Below, piece by piece: positions 1 to 12,545 of a stretch of 64,000 nucleotides of DNA; positions within the stretch are counted from its first letter, which is position 1; each line of letters opens with the position of its first letter. The DNA lies in contig JAIVFJ010000147.1 of assembly GCA_025765615.1 (NCBI GenBank), positions 102,594-166,593 on the forward strand. The letters run 5' to 3'. Below the pieces are notes generated by a model, which saw nothing but the letters and a program-made list of their open reading frames with translations, made no database searches and was not told the origin of the DNA. The stretch comes from Zopfochytrium polystomum (lineage: Eukaryota > Chytridiomycota > Chytridiomycetes > Chytridiales > Chytridiaceae). The position numbers and the translations under genes were made by a program.

Positions 1-551
1 ACCGGTAAGGGGGTCTCCTTCATTGCGAGCTCTGTCTGCTGGATTGGAACCAGACCCCGGAGGAAACCCACTTGAGTTTATTTATTAAAAGAAAGGTTGG
101 GCCTTGCGGGCGCCAAGTGGAATCCTTTGGGGCCTGGATCGGAATTGTCTTTCGTTCTTTCCCCTCGGCCTCCAAAACCCTCACCCTTCCGTTCCACCAA
201 AAGTGACAATCTGCCTTTTGTTGTCCATTATGGCATACCGATGTCCTTTGGGTGACAGGTCTACCCCCAGATCTGAGAGCAATTTTGGACTGTCCCAATT
301 CTGCCTTTTCTTTGTTTTGTTTTTCTTTTGGAGAAAAAAGCGAACCGAACCTCCATGAGAGCGCCGTGCGATGCAGAAAATGCCCACTTGCCATTTTGCA
401 TTTTGGACAGAATTTTTTGGACAGTACCAAATATGACCCGTTTGTGACAGACAAATGTCCATAACTTTATTCTGTCTCGCCTCTCACGCCTAAGCCGATT
501 CCGACAGAGCGTGGACGCGCCTAAGAAATCGAAAAAGAAAAAGTGAGAGAA
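1..551. other. No gene recognised
   Basis: Moderately AT-rich stretch at the window edge. No ORF has a recognisable family. A short internal near-repeat (GACAG plus T-run) occurs around 405-425. It probably holds the upstream region of the gene that starts at 552. Confidence 0.4.
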
Positions 552-2275
552 ATGAGCCAAAGACGCCAGGACGACCACCGCACAGGCACAGGGGGAGGCG
601 AAGGCGGCGGCGACAACGACGACGGGGTCCAAGACAGTCCCCCGCGCGGCCGTCCCAGCGCCGAAGACGAGGACGCCGCGATGGAGGCCGGCCGTGCGCG
701 CTCGCCGAGCCCCACACCGACGGCAGGCACGTCCGCGTCCCCGTGGTACCACGACGCCCCCTCCGCCGTCGCCTTCTACCTCGGTGTCTTTGGCTGGCAG
801 CAGCGCTGGATCCTCTCGGCCCCGACCACCACCCCGGCCGCCCCGCTCGACAGCCCGACCCGCTTCCGCGCCCACCTCTTCATCACGCGGTACTTTTCCA
901 TCCCCATCACCTTCTCGGAGCTCGTCCCCATCGACTGGGAGAGGGAGGCAGAGGAGCGAAGGGCAATCATCAAGAAGGGCTGGTCGACCGAAAAGGTGGC
1001 GTGGATTATCGGTAAGCTTGCTTTCGAAGGCTTCATCGTTCTCGTATCGTAAACTTGGGATTGATCATCCTTTTAGCTGGCCTCGTCGGCATCGCACTTA
1101 GCATCACGGGCCTTGTTCTTTTCAAGCGTGATTTCCACGATCCCGCTATCCGCCAATCCACGACATGGCGCAGCTGCCCTACAGGACACAGATGCATTGT
1201 CGATGGGCCCACAGAGTTTTGGGTCAAGTCCGTCAGCGTTTGGTATGCAAGCATGAAGACCTACTGGGTGAAGAGTGCTCCGCCCTTGGTTCCTGAAAAG
1301 CGCTCTTGGTCGCTCTCGCACCGGATGGGCACGTACGCTACCTTCAACTACGAGCTATTTACTATCGAGGACGAAACTGTTTGTACCTGTTTGCGAGCTT
1401 TCGCTGAACGACTGAAGATTCTTTGTTTGATTAACACCGTCGGGTTTGGGTTTTGTCGCTATTACAGATCACGGTCGATTTCGACATTCCACTGGATGTA
1501 TCGAGCGCGATTACTCTCGAATATTTCGGAGGCGATGGCTTCATGCAATTCAATTTGAGTGAATTGGCCAAAGTCAACCAAAAATCAGTTGAAATTACGC
1601 CAACGAGCACGGGGACGGCATCGGTTCTGATAAGTTCAAGCTGGTCCTGGCCGTCTGCTCCGAAAAACTTTACCCTCACCTTGAGGTATGAATCTTGGCG
1701 ACCACTGATGGCTCTTCAGTCTTTTTTTTTTTTTTTTTTTTTTTTTTCTTTGGTTCATCTTCATCGACATCACCATCGCTAACCAACCCTTTCCCCCACA
1801 AGTGGCGAGATGCTAGACTACGCCAAAAATGCCACGCTTAATTCCTGCCCGACTGCCAACCAAGGATTCCCAATTCCCGGCGCACCCAACCGCCGCTTTG
1901 GCTGCGAGATCGCGTCGACTCACCTCCCGTCCTTCTCCCGCTACGTCTTCCTCGCCGAGCCGACCGGAGGCAGCGGGGTACAAATCGGTGGACCTCAGGA
2001 ACGAGCTCCGCGTCGCGCCCTTTGTCGTCGTCTACGTCCTCCTCGGCACCGTGCTCCTCTTCTCCACCGCCGTCGCCGTGCTCGCCGCGTTTGGCGACTG
2101 GACCGTCGGGTATTGGCTGCGCGAGCGCAGGAAGCGAAGAAGGCGCGGGGAGAGGCGCGCCGGCGCTTCCGGCGGCAACGTAGCGGAGGCACTCGCGACC
2201 GCGCCCTCCAGTCGCGCCGCCCGGCGCGTCCCGGAGGAGCAGCAGAGCTTGCTTGCAAGGGTTGACGATGACTGA
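552..2275 (+). CDS. Two-TM membrane protein of unknown family
   Basis: Spliced gene, four exons visible. The first ATG at 552 opens an acidic/basic low-complexity N-terminus. Introns are 1012-1076 (GTAAGC...TTTTAG), 1379-1467 (ends TTACAG) and 1686-1802 (GTATGA...ACAAG, carrying a long T-run). Exon 2 starts with a hydrophobic segment (GLVGIALSITGLVLF). A second TM (APFVVVYVLLGTVLLF) sits near the C-terminus and is followed by a very basic tail. The roughly 300 residues between them would be lumenal or extracellular. The reading frame must shift by one base at the GGGG run near 1978 to join the last TM, which is either a real frameshift or an indel error. I do not recognise the family, so function is unknown. 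Confidence 0.6.
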
Positions 2276-2805
2276 TTTGCGTCGTAGGTCCTCGGCTCTT
2301 CTTACGTCGTGCTCATTAAATTCCCCAATTTCATTCGTCTTGACTCGCTCTCCAGAAAGTGCTTTTTGTGCTTGTTGTTCTTGGAATTGAATTTCTTATC
2401 CTCCACGCCGCACGGTCTGAGCGTCGTCAACTCTCACCTCCAGTTCGCGTTGTTCGTTTGCCGTATGTCCTCTGGCTTCTCTTACCTACTTTTTTTTTTT
2501 TTTTTTTTTTTTCCGGGTGTGTTTGTGTGTGTGTTTGAACATTCGATTCGTGGATCCAACACAATGGGATTTCGACGCAGTGGCCACTTTTTTTAGCGAA
2601 GCCAATATTTTTGAGAAGCAGCACGGTCGGAACGTCCAATCACAAGGATGCTTCAAAGACATATATCAGCTGACTTGGTTGCAACTAAGAACCACCACCT
2701 ACTAGGCACACTCACCCCAATACTACTTGGTACACCCAGTGACCAAAGCACTTTTCAGCTCGTGGCGTACACGGCGGCAGCTCACTGTTGCTTCATTGGA
2801 AAATT

Positions 2806-2985
2806 ACCCCCGCCTCACCCCCTTCCGTCGCCGTAATCGCTGCTTTTGGCGACGGGTCGGTCGGGGAACCTGGCTGCGCGAGCGCGAGAAGCGGCGAAGC
2901 GCGCGGTGAGGGGCTAGCCGCGTCGCGGATGCCCTTCCGGGATCGCCCCCTCTGCCGTGCGCGTCGCTTCCCTCGTTGTTTCTCC
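2806..2985 (+). pseudogene. Decayed partial copy of the preceding membrane-protein 3' end
   Basis: The stretch encoding AVIAAFGDGSVG and the following Arg-rich codons mirrors the upstream gene's 3' end (AVLAAFGDWTVG, about 2070-2150) at the nucleotide level, including a shared GGCTGCGCGAGCGC. The frame then diverges. I read it as a tandem partial duplication left as a relic. Confidence 0.55.
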
Positions 2986-3095
2986 GATGATTACGCCAAC
3001 CTCCACTGCCTAGTTCCTCGCTACCTGGTTCCCCAACTCCTCCGTCACTGCCGCTTCAGGACTGCCGCAAGTGAGTTTGGCCTCGCGCTCAACAG

Positions 3096-3151
<56 letters not shown>
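3096..3151. repeat. (GT)n microsatellite
   Basis: Nearly pure GT dinucleotide run. It lies in intergenic DNA and has no linked ORF. Confidence 0.95.
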
Positions 3152-3153
<2 letters not shown>

Positions 3154-3299
3154 TTGCGTGTTTACGTGCACACATTTGAGTTCACCGCCCCAACAGCCCG
3201 ACCCTCGTCGCTCACGGCCTCCGCCGCCCACCGCCGCTAGGCAGCCAGTTTGACATGCGCGACTTCAAAATCCGACGCCATGTCGTTGCCAAGAATAGG

Positions 3300-4650
3300 G
3301 AGCCTGCTGGGGGCAGTGACAAGATTTTTTCTATTCACTGCTCATCAGGACTAAATGCTGCAGGGACAAACCAAGCATTTCCCTCCAGAATGTGAAGAAT
3401 TTCGCCAGTCAATACATTCCATACCTTGCTGCATTGTCCAAACTTGTAGACAGAACAGACTGGCCATCAGGTCTGAATGATGTTGATATGAGACCATCAA
3501 CATGCCCCTCCGACTTGCGCAGCTCCCTGCCTGTGGATGCATTCCAATTCTGACTGTTTTGTCAGCACTTCCAGATACAACAAACGGCCCATCAGGACTG
3601 AATCATGCAGAGTCCACCAAATCATTGTGTCCCTTCCATAATTGCACAGTCCAACCAGTGGATGTGTTCTAAATCCTGGCTCTCTTTGTTGGAGTATAGG
3701 TACATTGGTAGGACTTTATTCATCCTCTGACCCATTGGCACTCCTCTGATGGTATTTTAGTGCTGTACGAGTGCTTGGTAAGGTTTGTTTTCCTCCTCCT
3801 CTGCTCAAAGCAGATAATATAGGAGAAGTTTTTACCCTGTGCCGGTCATGCTTGCCTAGCAACTATTACAGTGTGCACATCATTATGTATCAATAATTCA
3901 TAATAGAGGTTTTTCTCTTTCTCTCCAAGTTTGGAAGGAGGGCCACCCACAAACACACATCTCCACTTCATTCACTCCTTCCACTCACTCACTCAGAGTA
4001 GACTGTTTACAAATTCGATAGGAATCAATCGGAGCCAAGATCACTGCTTCACATACTCCATGGAGTTTTGGCCACATCAGCAAGATGCAACAATATGTCA
4101 TTGTCTCCAAGCTGGGCCACCCAAACGTCCCCTGAGGTAAAACTACTCCCATTGTCGAAACTTCATTATGCCTCCCAGGCTGTGCCTCTGCCTCACAACT
4201 GTGCCTACGACACCCTGCTATAAATAGTGGACAGAGGAGAGCAGCAACTGGACACACAGCACCCCGTATAAAACAAACCAATTCCCATCATGACTTAATT
4301 CTGCAGACGCACCAGCTCTAGATGAAGAAGCATCTTCCGCAGCAAGCAGCCTGCAGAGCTCTCTCCCAGAGGATGCACACCAAATGGCTGTAGGGTCCTC
4401 ACGGCTCCTCAATCCCTGAGTTAGAATCATGTGTGTCGGTCAACCATGACATAAAGTTGAAGAATGGCTCCTTGGTTTTGGCAGTCTCCACTACTTGTGT
4501 TGTGGACAAGGTCTCTTCATGCACCCCGCTTTAATATTCACCAGAAGTATCACAGCATTGTTTCCAAAGGTGCCTCCCAGCATATTGAACATGGAGAGGT
4601 ATTCCCTTTTTGAGAGATTTCGCGTCGAGCCCAACAGCGAGATCGAAGCT
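3300..4650 (-). pseudogene. Relic of a NACHT-WD40 (STAND NTPase) gene
   Basis: On the minus strand around 4640-4560 a short reading gives KKGIPLHVQYAGRHLWKQC. This matches the region after the NACHT in the intact gene at 25-31 kb (RKGIPEHVRYAVKHFWKHC). Lower coordinates on the same strand (about 3600-3320) translate in broken frames to WD40-unit DNA: TTCAGTCCTGATGGGC, TCTGGAAGTGCTGAC and AAACAGTCAGAATT all recur in the intact gene. The order linker then WD repeats is colinear with the intact gene on one strand. Stops and frameshifts are many. It is a dead paralogue, and its 5' NACHT part was not found. Confidence 0.65.
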
Positions 4651-7000
4651 GGCTGCAGCGAGACTCTGTGACGCAACCCATGTCAACCGCGGAGGGCGGC
4701 GACGATACGGACGGGATTGGGTGCCTGCGCCATTCGGCCCTCTGTGAGGATGACAGGCTGTCGAGCCTGTGACCTCAAATAAATTAAGTGTATACTCACT
4801 TTTTAACTGGTAATTGTGAGGATTACCACCATGTCTCAACCTGCGTTTTGCTGGCAAAACGTGACTAGGCTTGGATTCCTACTCTCTTATTATTTATTGG
4901 GTTTCCATACAGCCTTTGACTGGCTCTGTATGTCTGCCTCTGAGCTCTACTATTATTATTTATTATTGGCGATGTTGCAGACAGAAAGACTCAGTCTTGA
5001 TTCTAATTGCTGATACAAGGCTCCCTTGCTCAGTGGTCAGAGTGCTCCCTTCAATTGGGAAGGTGCCAAGTTCAAGACATGCTAGTTGACAGACTGGGCA
5101 GAAATGCAAAGTCCTACTATGCCTGGCCAATGGCCCCTCACTTTTGGAAATGACTTAGGACTGAAACACTTCTGTGGGAGAAGTGCTACGCCCAGATGGA
5201 CAGAGTTAACAAGATGATGGCAGAGCTAACAAGCCCTACCACCTGCTACCATGATGTATTACCTCATAAAAGGGTATGAGATCACAGGGTTTTTCTTTAT
5301 CTTTTCATTGATGATTTTTACTTATTTTTCCAATTAGTAATTTATCCTGTTTTTCCTGTTTTTCCTGTTTTCTCTTTTATTTATTCCTTGTTGTCTCTGT
5401 CTGTGTCTTTCCTTTCTTGTGTGGCTGAGAGTGACTGTCTTTCCTTTTTGCACCAACCAGCTCTCTCCATCTCCTCCATCTTTCTTGGCAGCTGATGCCA
5501 AGAAATGCTCCATGATTTTCTGAGCTGTCTTCCTTGTTTGATGGCTCAGCCCCATTGTTTGGTGACTCACTCCTCCTCTCTCTTCTTTGCTGTTTTATTT
5601 ATTGTTTTGTTCTTTTGTATATGTTTTCCCCTCTTTTCCCTTCCTTCTTCCTTCACCCTGCTGATTCCAACCCTTTCCTATTTAAGCAGCTGCCCCCCAT
5701 CTTGTTGACTGTGAGAACCTGTGCCTGAAGTCCCTTGCCTGCCCTTTTCTTCCTGACTGTATGTAGAGCTGGGGGTGGCAGTCCCCTGGTGTGTGACAGG
5801 AGGTTGAAGTCCTCTTGGCCATGATGGCAGTGTGCTGGGTTCAAGCCCCAGTGCACCTCACCAATTCTGCATGCTGCTTAGGTTGGACTGGGTAGGAGCC
5901 ACTTGGTGATGGAAGGATGGAGGGTAAATCTGTGGTGGTGCCTCTAGGTTCCTGTCAATACATCTAGTCAAATCCAGGTCTCTCAAGGGGATATGAATGA
6001 GCTGTCTGGTCAGGTACTGCTGCAGGAATGGTCTCTCAGGTATGCCCCCTCCTCCCTGGTTGTTGGCTCCTGTGGCCTCTGGTGGGCCTGGTCTTCACTG
6101 GGTTCAGACCCTCTTTCTCTCAGATTAATGCCTGTGATGTCATGGTGCCACATTTGGGTGAGGGAGTGGGTGTTAACCTTCCTTGCTTCTAAGATAGGGA
6201 ATTCCTCTGGCTTGGTGAAGCAGATGTCTGTGTCCTAGTGGGATGAAGTAAGAAGAGTCCCACTGTCTCCCACCCCTGTGTGATCCCTCCTTGGATTGAG
6301 TTGGAACTTCTCCTTGGAGTGAGACAAGTTGTGTCTGGTTCTGTTAAGTGGAAAACAGTTCTGATTTAATTCAACAGACACCTCTGCACACTAACTGTTC
6401 CTTGTGTTTGCCCTCTGTGTCCAAACCCCTCCAACTTAGGGCTTGTCTTTGACAGAGAGGGAGCCTTGCTCCATGGTGGTGGCTCCAACAGACCAGGGTC
6501 TGGCCACTTTCCTCCCCACTCTCTTGTCTTCTTCAGTTGGATTGGAGTGCTGCACTTAGTGCCGCTCCCGGGAGCTTGCTGCATCTTGCACCTCCAGCAT
6601 TGTTACCGGATTTCCTGGTCCCCTTTGGCTTTGGCTTTTGCCTCCCATTGGGCCCACTCTGTGTCATGGACCAGAGAACCCTGCACATTCTTTGCTAGTG
6701 TGCCACCTTTTCACAGTTGCCTTTGGTCTGAGTGTGAGAGTCTTCTCTTTGTGTAGCAAGAGAGTTTCTTTGTGTTTCTTGGGCTTCTTAAGACTCCAAA
6801 TACATTGTCCTGTCTAGTGACCCCTAGACATCTCCTTTTTGCCCTTTTTCACTCTTCAGGATTGGTATTTAGGCCATTGCTCTATTTGCCACCCATAGCC
6901 CAGGGTGAGGATTTAGAGAGCACAGTCTCACACCTCTCACCTTCATTTTCAATTCTTTTTTCTTTTTTCTTTTTTTTTTTTTTTTTTTTTGATCCGGCGG
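4651..7000. other. Gene-poor intergenic region
   Basis: Roughly 45% GC, with no ORF of a recognisable family. It holds one tRNA-like promoter block (5020-5095), another T-arm-like sequence near 5834-5855 and a long T-run at 6970-6990. It is probably a graveyard of decayed repeats. Confidence 0.4.
5020..5095 (+). repeat. tRNA-derived SINE-like element (head)
   Basis: TTGCTCAGTGGTCAGAG at 5026-5042 fits a Pol III A box. AAGTTCAAGAC at 5068-5078 fits a degenerate B box at the usual spacing. Between them CCC/GGG flanks a 7-nt loop like an anticodon arm. The acceptor stem does not close, so this is a tRNA-derived head and not a tRNA gene. The 3' end of the element is not defined. Confidence 0.5.
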
Positions 7001-8856
7001 GCCTTACATTACTCCACGCCACTCCTCTCCTCCTCCACCCCACCGCTGCCCACGCAGTCCCTCAGCCACACTTAGTCGACAGGTCCACCACATTCGCTCC
7101 CAACTCCAACGGCGCAGCTTGGGCAATGCGAGGGGCAGCTGGCAGGGGCTTGCGGTGGTGGTGGGGGTTGTACGGCGGGGAAGACGCCGAGGAGCAAGAG
7201 TCGCTCGCGAACTGCCTCCTCGGTGGTCCGCGTGCGGTAAACTGGCGGGGGCAGGGAGAGGCGCTTCGAGGCGAGAAGGGCGTCAAGGACCGCGGCGTCG
7301 GAGTCTGAAGGGCGTCGTGTTCAGACAGCCGATCCGCTTGCCGCACCAGTTGCCCACTCTCCACAACCAATTGATCTTCTCGCCCCACTCCGGGATGAGA
7401 ATATTTGGTTCAGTGCAGGTTTCAAGGCCGTCGCTGGCCATCCCGCTGGTGCTATCTTGCCGCTGGTCGGTGCCGCGAATCATTTGAAAGTCGGTTGTGT
7501 AACTGGTGTTGCCCTACAATATCCGAGCTCGCCGCGAATGCCAAAAAAGCCGGCCATAAATTTCGCGCGAGGGCTGCCAATATCAGATGTCGCGGGCATC
7601 CCAACCCACCACCACTCCGTCGTGTCACAGACCGGTACGAACTCTCCGACAATCGAGTCGATTGCGGCGGAACATATCATCCCCACTCCAGTCGGGGAAG
7701 TAGGCCGTCCACGGCAACACTGCAAACACACGGCAAACTAGAAAATCGTCATCAAGCGTCTGAGACAGGCCTTTCCATGAACTTTCCGGGTAACAGGTTT
7801 TCAAGAAGCTGCACGAGGTGAAGCTTCATCTTCTTTTTATTCCGGGTTTTGCAAGGGATTTTCTTTAAAAGACGTGACGTCAGGTTGAAAGATCACAAGT
7901 TCGATTTGCGGACAGAAAGTGATTCCTCCCATAGGCATTCATGGAGAGCGAAAATGGCGAAAAGTCAGATGAGCTAGCAACTTCCGCACTTGAACGTGGT
8001 ATTGTCCTCTCTTTCCTGGTTTGGTGCATCCAGGAGTGGACGGTAAAGTGTCGTGCGTACTCGAGACGGTTGTCAGGAGCGGCGGATCCAGCGGCGGGAG
8101 GGATGTGATGTCCGACCCAGTACCGCTGCGGCTCGTCATGTATGATAATGATCGGTGGGTGAACGGGAGAATCGATGCCTTTTTCTTTTTATTCTTTTCT
8201 TTTCTTTCTACTGTATTTCTTTCTTTATTTTGCCTCACACTTCTTCAGCGGTAATGGCCACGAACCACCTTAAACACGAAAACAGCCTGCCTCCACGGCC
8301 CAGCGTGGGCACGGCTGGTCGTGATGTTGGGGTCCGTCAGCCGGAAGCGCCTTGGAGAAATATTAATAATATATTAATATTAATAATGCAAACAAATAAT
8401 ATAGTAGTTCTGATCTGAGTGCAAGTCCGGAAGGCCTGCCGTGTGCCTGTGTGCGTGCGCGCGCGGGGTCACTCGAAACGTCAACGCGACGTTCCTTTTT
8501 TGGCGGCGCGATGTCGCAAGATTCATGCATGCAATGTCCGGGGACACAGACCGGTTTGTCTTCCTTTCTTGTTTGTTTCAATCTCCGCGCTCCCGCACTT
8601 CCGCACGAGGATGGAGCTTGCGGAATTCGATTTGCAGCCGCGTGATTAATACAGTAGTTACGGACAACATCCGTCGACCACTCCACCCAGCTGCTCCGGC
8701 TGGCACGCACAGGGCGATTAGTCGGCAGTTTCACTGCCGACTAACCGCCCCTCCGCCCCCACCACCCACCATCGATCGTGCAACTGCCTTATAAGCACCA
8801 CAACCACTGCCACCCAGTCCCCACTGCTCGACAACCCGATACAAAACAAGCAAACG
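7001..8856. other. No intact gene; possible decayed coding DNA
   Basis: GC-rich 7000-7800 has short open frames on both strands (for example minus 7480-7731) but no recognisable family or splice chain. An AT-rich island lies at 8360-8410. The last 100-150 bases are presumably the promoter and leader of the hydrolase gene. Confidence 0.35.
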
Positions 8857-9283
8857 ATGCCCCAGCCCCTCTACGACTACCCTCCCCACATCGCGGGCCT
8901 CTTCCTGCCCTCCGAGACGTTTTGCGCCACCGTCGCCCGCGAGGCCGTCCAGACCCCTCACGGCACCGTGCTGTTCCGCGCCTCGCCCTTGCTGCCCGAA
9001 AAGACGGAAGGCTACGACGGCGACCGCGCGCACTCTGAAAAGACCCTTCCCGCCGGCTGGCAGCTCGACGACACGCGCAGGCCCCTCCCCGAGGCGATCC
9101 GCTTCGCAAAGAACGTGCCAATCCCGATCGCGACGTCAGGCTGCTTGCGGACATTTTCACCCCGGCCGACTTGGCCGCCGGAGAGAAGGTACCGGCCATC
9201 GTTGCCTGGAGCCCGTACGGCAAGACTTTTAGAAGTATTCTGGACGTAAGTCTGCCTTGCCGGCGTTGGCGCGGCGTGTGCGT

Positions 9284-9362
<79 letters not shown>

Positions 9363-11479
9363 TGTTTGGGTGTGTGGTGACTAGTCCGAGTCTGGGTGTC
9401 GAAGGTGTTTGACAAATGACCCCTTCCCCCTCGTAGCTGAAACAGATACCTTTCGCGGCTGGCGTTAACCTCTCAAAGCTCTCCGGCCTCGAGAAGTTCG
9501 AAGGGTTTGTTTCTTTGCTTGTTGTTTGCTGTTTGTTTCGAGCCAGAAACTCTTGTCGTGATGTGCGATCGCGGACTAAAGGAAACCAAACTCCATTTTC
9601 CAGCCCTGATCCGGCAGAGTGGTGCCCTCGTCGGTACGCAGTAATCAACATTGACCCTCGAGGTATCTTCGATTCTGAAGGAGACGTTGGAGCGACCATT
9701 CCCGGCCGCGACGAGGTGTGTGTCGCCTACGTTCTCTTCCTCGCTGAAAATGCTAAATAAACGCTAGACGGTCAATGATTCGTATGACGTGATCGAGTGG
9801 CTTGCGGCCCAAAGTTGGTGCAATGGAAAGGTGAGATATCGGTGCATATGCTGGTCGATTGCGCCTGGTCACCGTGGCTAAAAACTCTGCATAGGTTGGC
9901 GTCAGCGGCAACAGCCAGCTCGCAATGTCTCAATATTTCATTGCGGAGGGCCAGCCACCGCACCTTGCTGCGATTGCCCCGTGGGAAGGGTTCGTATTCG
10001 ATAGCGCTTCTGGATTCCTCCAAGCTGAAGCACGCTCCATTTCTCCCCTTGCCTCTCTCACACTTCCCGCAGGCTCACAGACAACTACCGGCACGTCAAC
10101 TTCCGCGGCGGCATCCCGGAAATTATGTTCCCCGCATTCATTGCGGGAACCACCATTGCGTCACGCAATAAATTTGAGGACTCCATCGCCACGTTCTACA
10201 TGCCAGGCCAAGATGGCTTTTACCGGTCCTACGCGAAATCAAAGACGGCGCGGCCGTCGAAAATCAAAGTCCCGATCTACTCGACGGCTGCGCTCGGTAG
10301 TCCCTGGCAGTATCTTGGCGTGGAAGTATGCCGACACGCCGAACAAATGGTGGGGCAGGCTGGCAAGAGTCTCCTGGCCCGTCATACATACTGACTCAAT
10401 CCTCCCACCGCGCTCCCCACACTCGCTCTTCCTTGTAACACCCCCAGGATCCGCATCCACGGCGGCCAAGAATGGCACGACTACTACCAGCCAGAAAACA
10501 TTGAAGACCTTGCCGGCTTCTTCGACCACTACCTCAAAGGCCTCGACAACGGCTGGCCCGAAAAGACCCCGCGAGTGCGTTACCAGCTGCAACCGCACGG
10601 CACCGAGCCCTCCCGCAACTACATCATTAGCACCGACTTCCCCCCTCCGGGAGTCACCGACTGGCAACTCCGCCTCGCCCGCGACGGCCGTCTCGTCCCC
10701 GCGACCGACGCCGCCGACGCCGCCCCCGCCGACGGCGCGCACCAAGTGGTGACCTACAACGGCCAAGATGCCTCCGCCTTCGTGTCCTGGACTTATACCC
10801 ACCCGCCCACCGCGCTCACCCCGCTCGACTTTGCCGGCATCCCGCGCGTCAAGCTGCACGCCGCCGCCGCGGCCCACACCGACTTTGACCTCTTCATCAC
10901 CGTCCGCAAGCTGTCGAAAGACGGAAAACCCTTGGACCACTTCTGCTACCCGCTGCGCGACCTCCAGGAAGCCGCCGCCCACCTCGGACAGCACGCGCCC
11001 ACGACCTACGACACGTACCCGCATCGCAGTTTGTTCCGTTACGTCGGCCCCACCGGGGTCATCCGCGCGTCGAGGAGGAAGACCCGCGAGCCGACCGAGG
11101 AGGAGAGGGACATTAGCTTGCCTGGGTTCCCGTTCCACCCGCACGACGAGGACTGGCCTGTCGCTCCCGGGGAGGTCGTCGAGATCGTGACGGGCCTCTG
11201 GCCAATGACGATGACGGTTGCACCGGGCGAAGGGTTGAGGCTGGACGTCGGGCCCGTGAACGCCAATTACCAAGGTAAAAAGATGTTCTGCTGATTTTTA
11301 GAGAATGGCCCGTAATTGACCCGGTCGAACCGCTCCATTCGCATTCCCCATTTCGCACAGATCTCCCCGTACCTATCCCCGTTTCGCGACCCAATGAAAA
11401 TAAGGGAGATACTCTCATTTACTTTGGAGGAAAGTACGATTCGCACGTGTACCTGCCACTGTTGGCCAAAGCGCATTGA
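8857..11479 (+). CDS. CocE/NonD-type alpha/beta hydrolase (peptidase S15 family)
   Basis: Eight exons can be followed. Introns are 9246-9436, 9505-9603, 9716-9767, 9831-9894, 9990-10072, 10350-10447 and 11275-11360, all GT-AG. The start is the ATG at 8857. Family hallmarks in order are a strand with VPAIVAWSPYGK, then YAVINIDPRG, the nucleophile-elbow region GVSGNSQLA, a WEGF turn, RIHGGQEWHDYY with the likely catalytic His, and a jelly-roll-like C-terminal half ending in YFGGKYDSHVYLPLL. Known members cleave esters, amides or X-Pro peptides; the substrate here is unknown. Two one-base frame breaks are needed, near 9125 and near 10290-10315, so the copy is either a young pseudogene or carries assembly indels. 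Confidence 0.75.
9287..9360. repeat. (GT)n microsatellite in an intron
   Basis: GTGTGC units grade into a pure GT run. It lies wholly inside the first intron of the hydrolase gene. Confidence 0.95.
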
Positions 11480-11756
11480 GGTGGTGTCAAACACAACACA
11501 ATATATACGTTTAGTTGACTACGAAACTCTAGCACTGGGGGCGGGGGGTCTTTGCTGAGGGAAGGTGTTTGGACGGTTACGGAGTGTGGAGAAAGTAGAT
11601 TGTAGACGGCGAAGTCAGCGATGACGATTGGCGAAAGAGAAGTATAAAATTGAAACCTCTCTCTTCATGATGGAAAGGTCAAGTCAGCTTTCTCTTTTCC
11701 GTTCTTTGAAGTATTGTTAATTCACTAAGAAAGGGAGCGGTTGAGAGAAGTCAAAT

Positions 11757-12175
11757 TGCTGCGTTGAAAGCGCCGAAGCGTACATCGCCGCCGCCGCGCC
11801 CGCCCGCAACCACGGCCTCCTCCGCAACGGCTGGTACCTCGAGAATTGGACCGAGCAGCTCAACCCCGCCCTCGGCGCCATCCTTAGCGCCGTCGCTGGC
11901 GCAACCGCCTCGACTTTGCAGGCCGCCGTCGCCGCTGCCCTCCTCGCCAACGCTGGAAGGCCCGTCAAGGAAGCGTACGTACGAGCTCGTAGGCGAGACC
12001 ATCACCATCGACGACATGGCCTCCGAGGTCTGCGTCCACGCTGGGAAGACCGTCGCCTCCGCCGTCGCGCCGTGGGACGTCTACACCAAGCACCTCGAGG
12101 GCTTTGGGATTCCCCCGCCCCGCTCCCCCAACTTTCCCACGTTCGACCTCTCGACGACCGTTCATCGCCATACGA
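11757..12175 (+). pseudogene. NmrA-like NAD(P)H quinone oxidoreductase fragment
   Basis: Broken frames read RNGWYLENWTEQL, then TYELVGETITIDDMASEV, then HAGKTVASAVAPWDVY. These are the middle and C-terminal signatures of NmrA/azoreductase-like short-chain reductases. The N-terminal dinucleotide-binding part (GxxGxxG) is absent upstream, and frames shift at least once near 11960. It is a 5'-truncated relic. No activity is expected. Confidence 0.65.
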
Positions 12176-12181
12176 CTCGGA

Positions 12182-12545
12182 ATGGTGTACATCGACAGTC
12201 GCATCTTCGCGGCCCTTTTGGCCATCTCGGTCGGAGTAACCGAGGCCGCCATCGCAAAGCTCGTGTCCATGGACTTCCTGGCCGCCGGAAGAAACGCCGT
12301 TGGCATCGCCATCAGTGTGGCGCTCCGAGCAGCAGCGAAACGAGGAGAAGATGCGTCGTCAGCAGAACTCGATTGTCCCTGTCGCCTTCGTCGCGCTCTT
12401 CATCTACGGCACTCTGAGCGCCTTTCGAGCCGTCGACACCTTCATCGCTCGCCTCAATCGCCAGCCCTCCGGCTTCCCGCACCAGCGATTCCAGCTCGCC
12501 CGCGAGAAAGAGGTGGTAGTACCTTTGAAATGCGGGCGATGAAAA
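12182..12545 (+). pseudogene. Membrane-protein-like fragment of unknown family
   Basis: Frames give MVYIDSRIFAALLAISVG and AIAKLVSMDFLAAGR, then after a shift a hydrophobic VPVAFVALFIYGTLSAF. A diverged copy of the first part occurs on the minus strand at 15195-15000. The region overlaps the 3' part of the minus-strand TRM9 gene, so it may be a convergent gene or a relic. Family is unknown. Confidence 0.4.

Noticed and set aside
5795..5870. Second tRNA-like sequence with a perfect T-arm (CTGGG TTCAAGC CCCAG)
   Set aside because: A-box-like and T-arm parts are too close for an anticodon arm, and no acceptor stem closes. Too weak to call a tRNA or SINE.
7062..7821. Possible gene in GC-rich 7.0-7.8 kb
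   Set aside because: Short frames on both strands have no family signature, no consistent splice chain and several stops.
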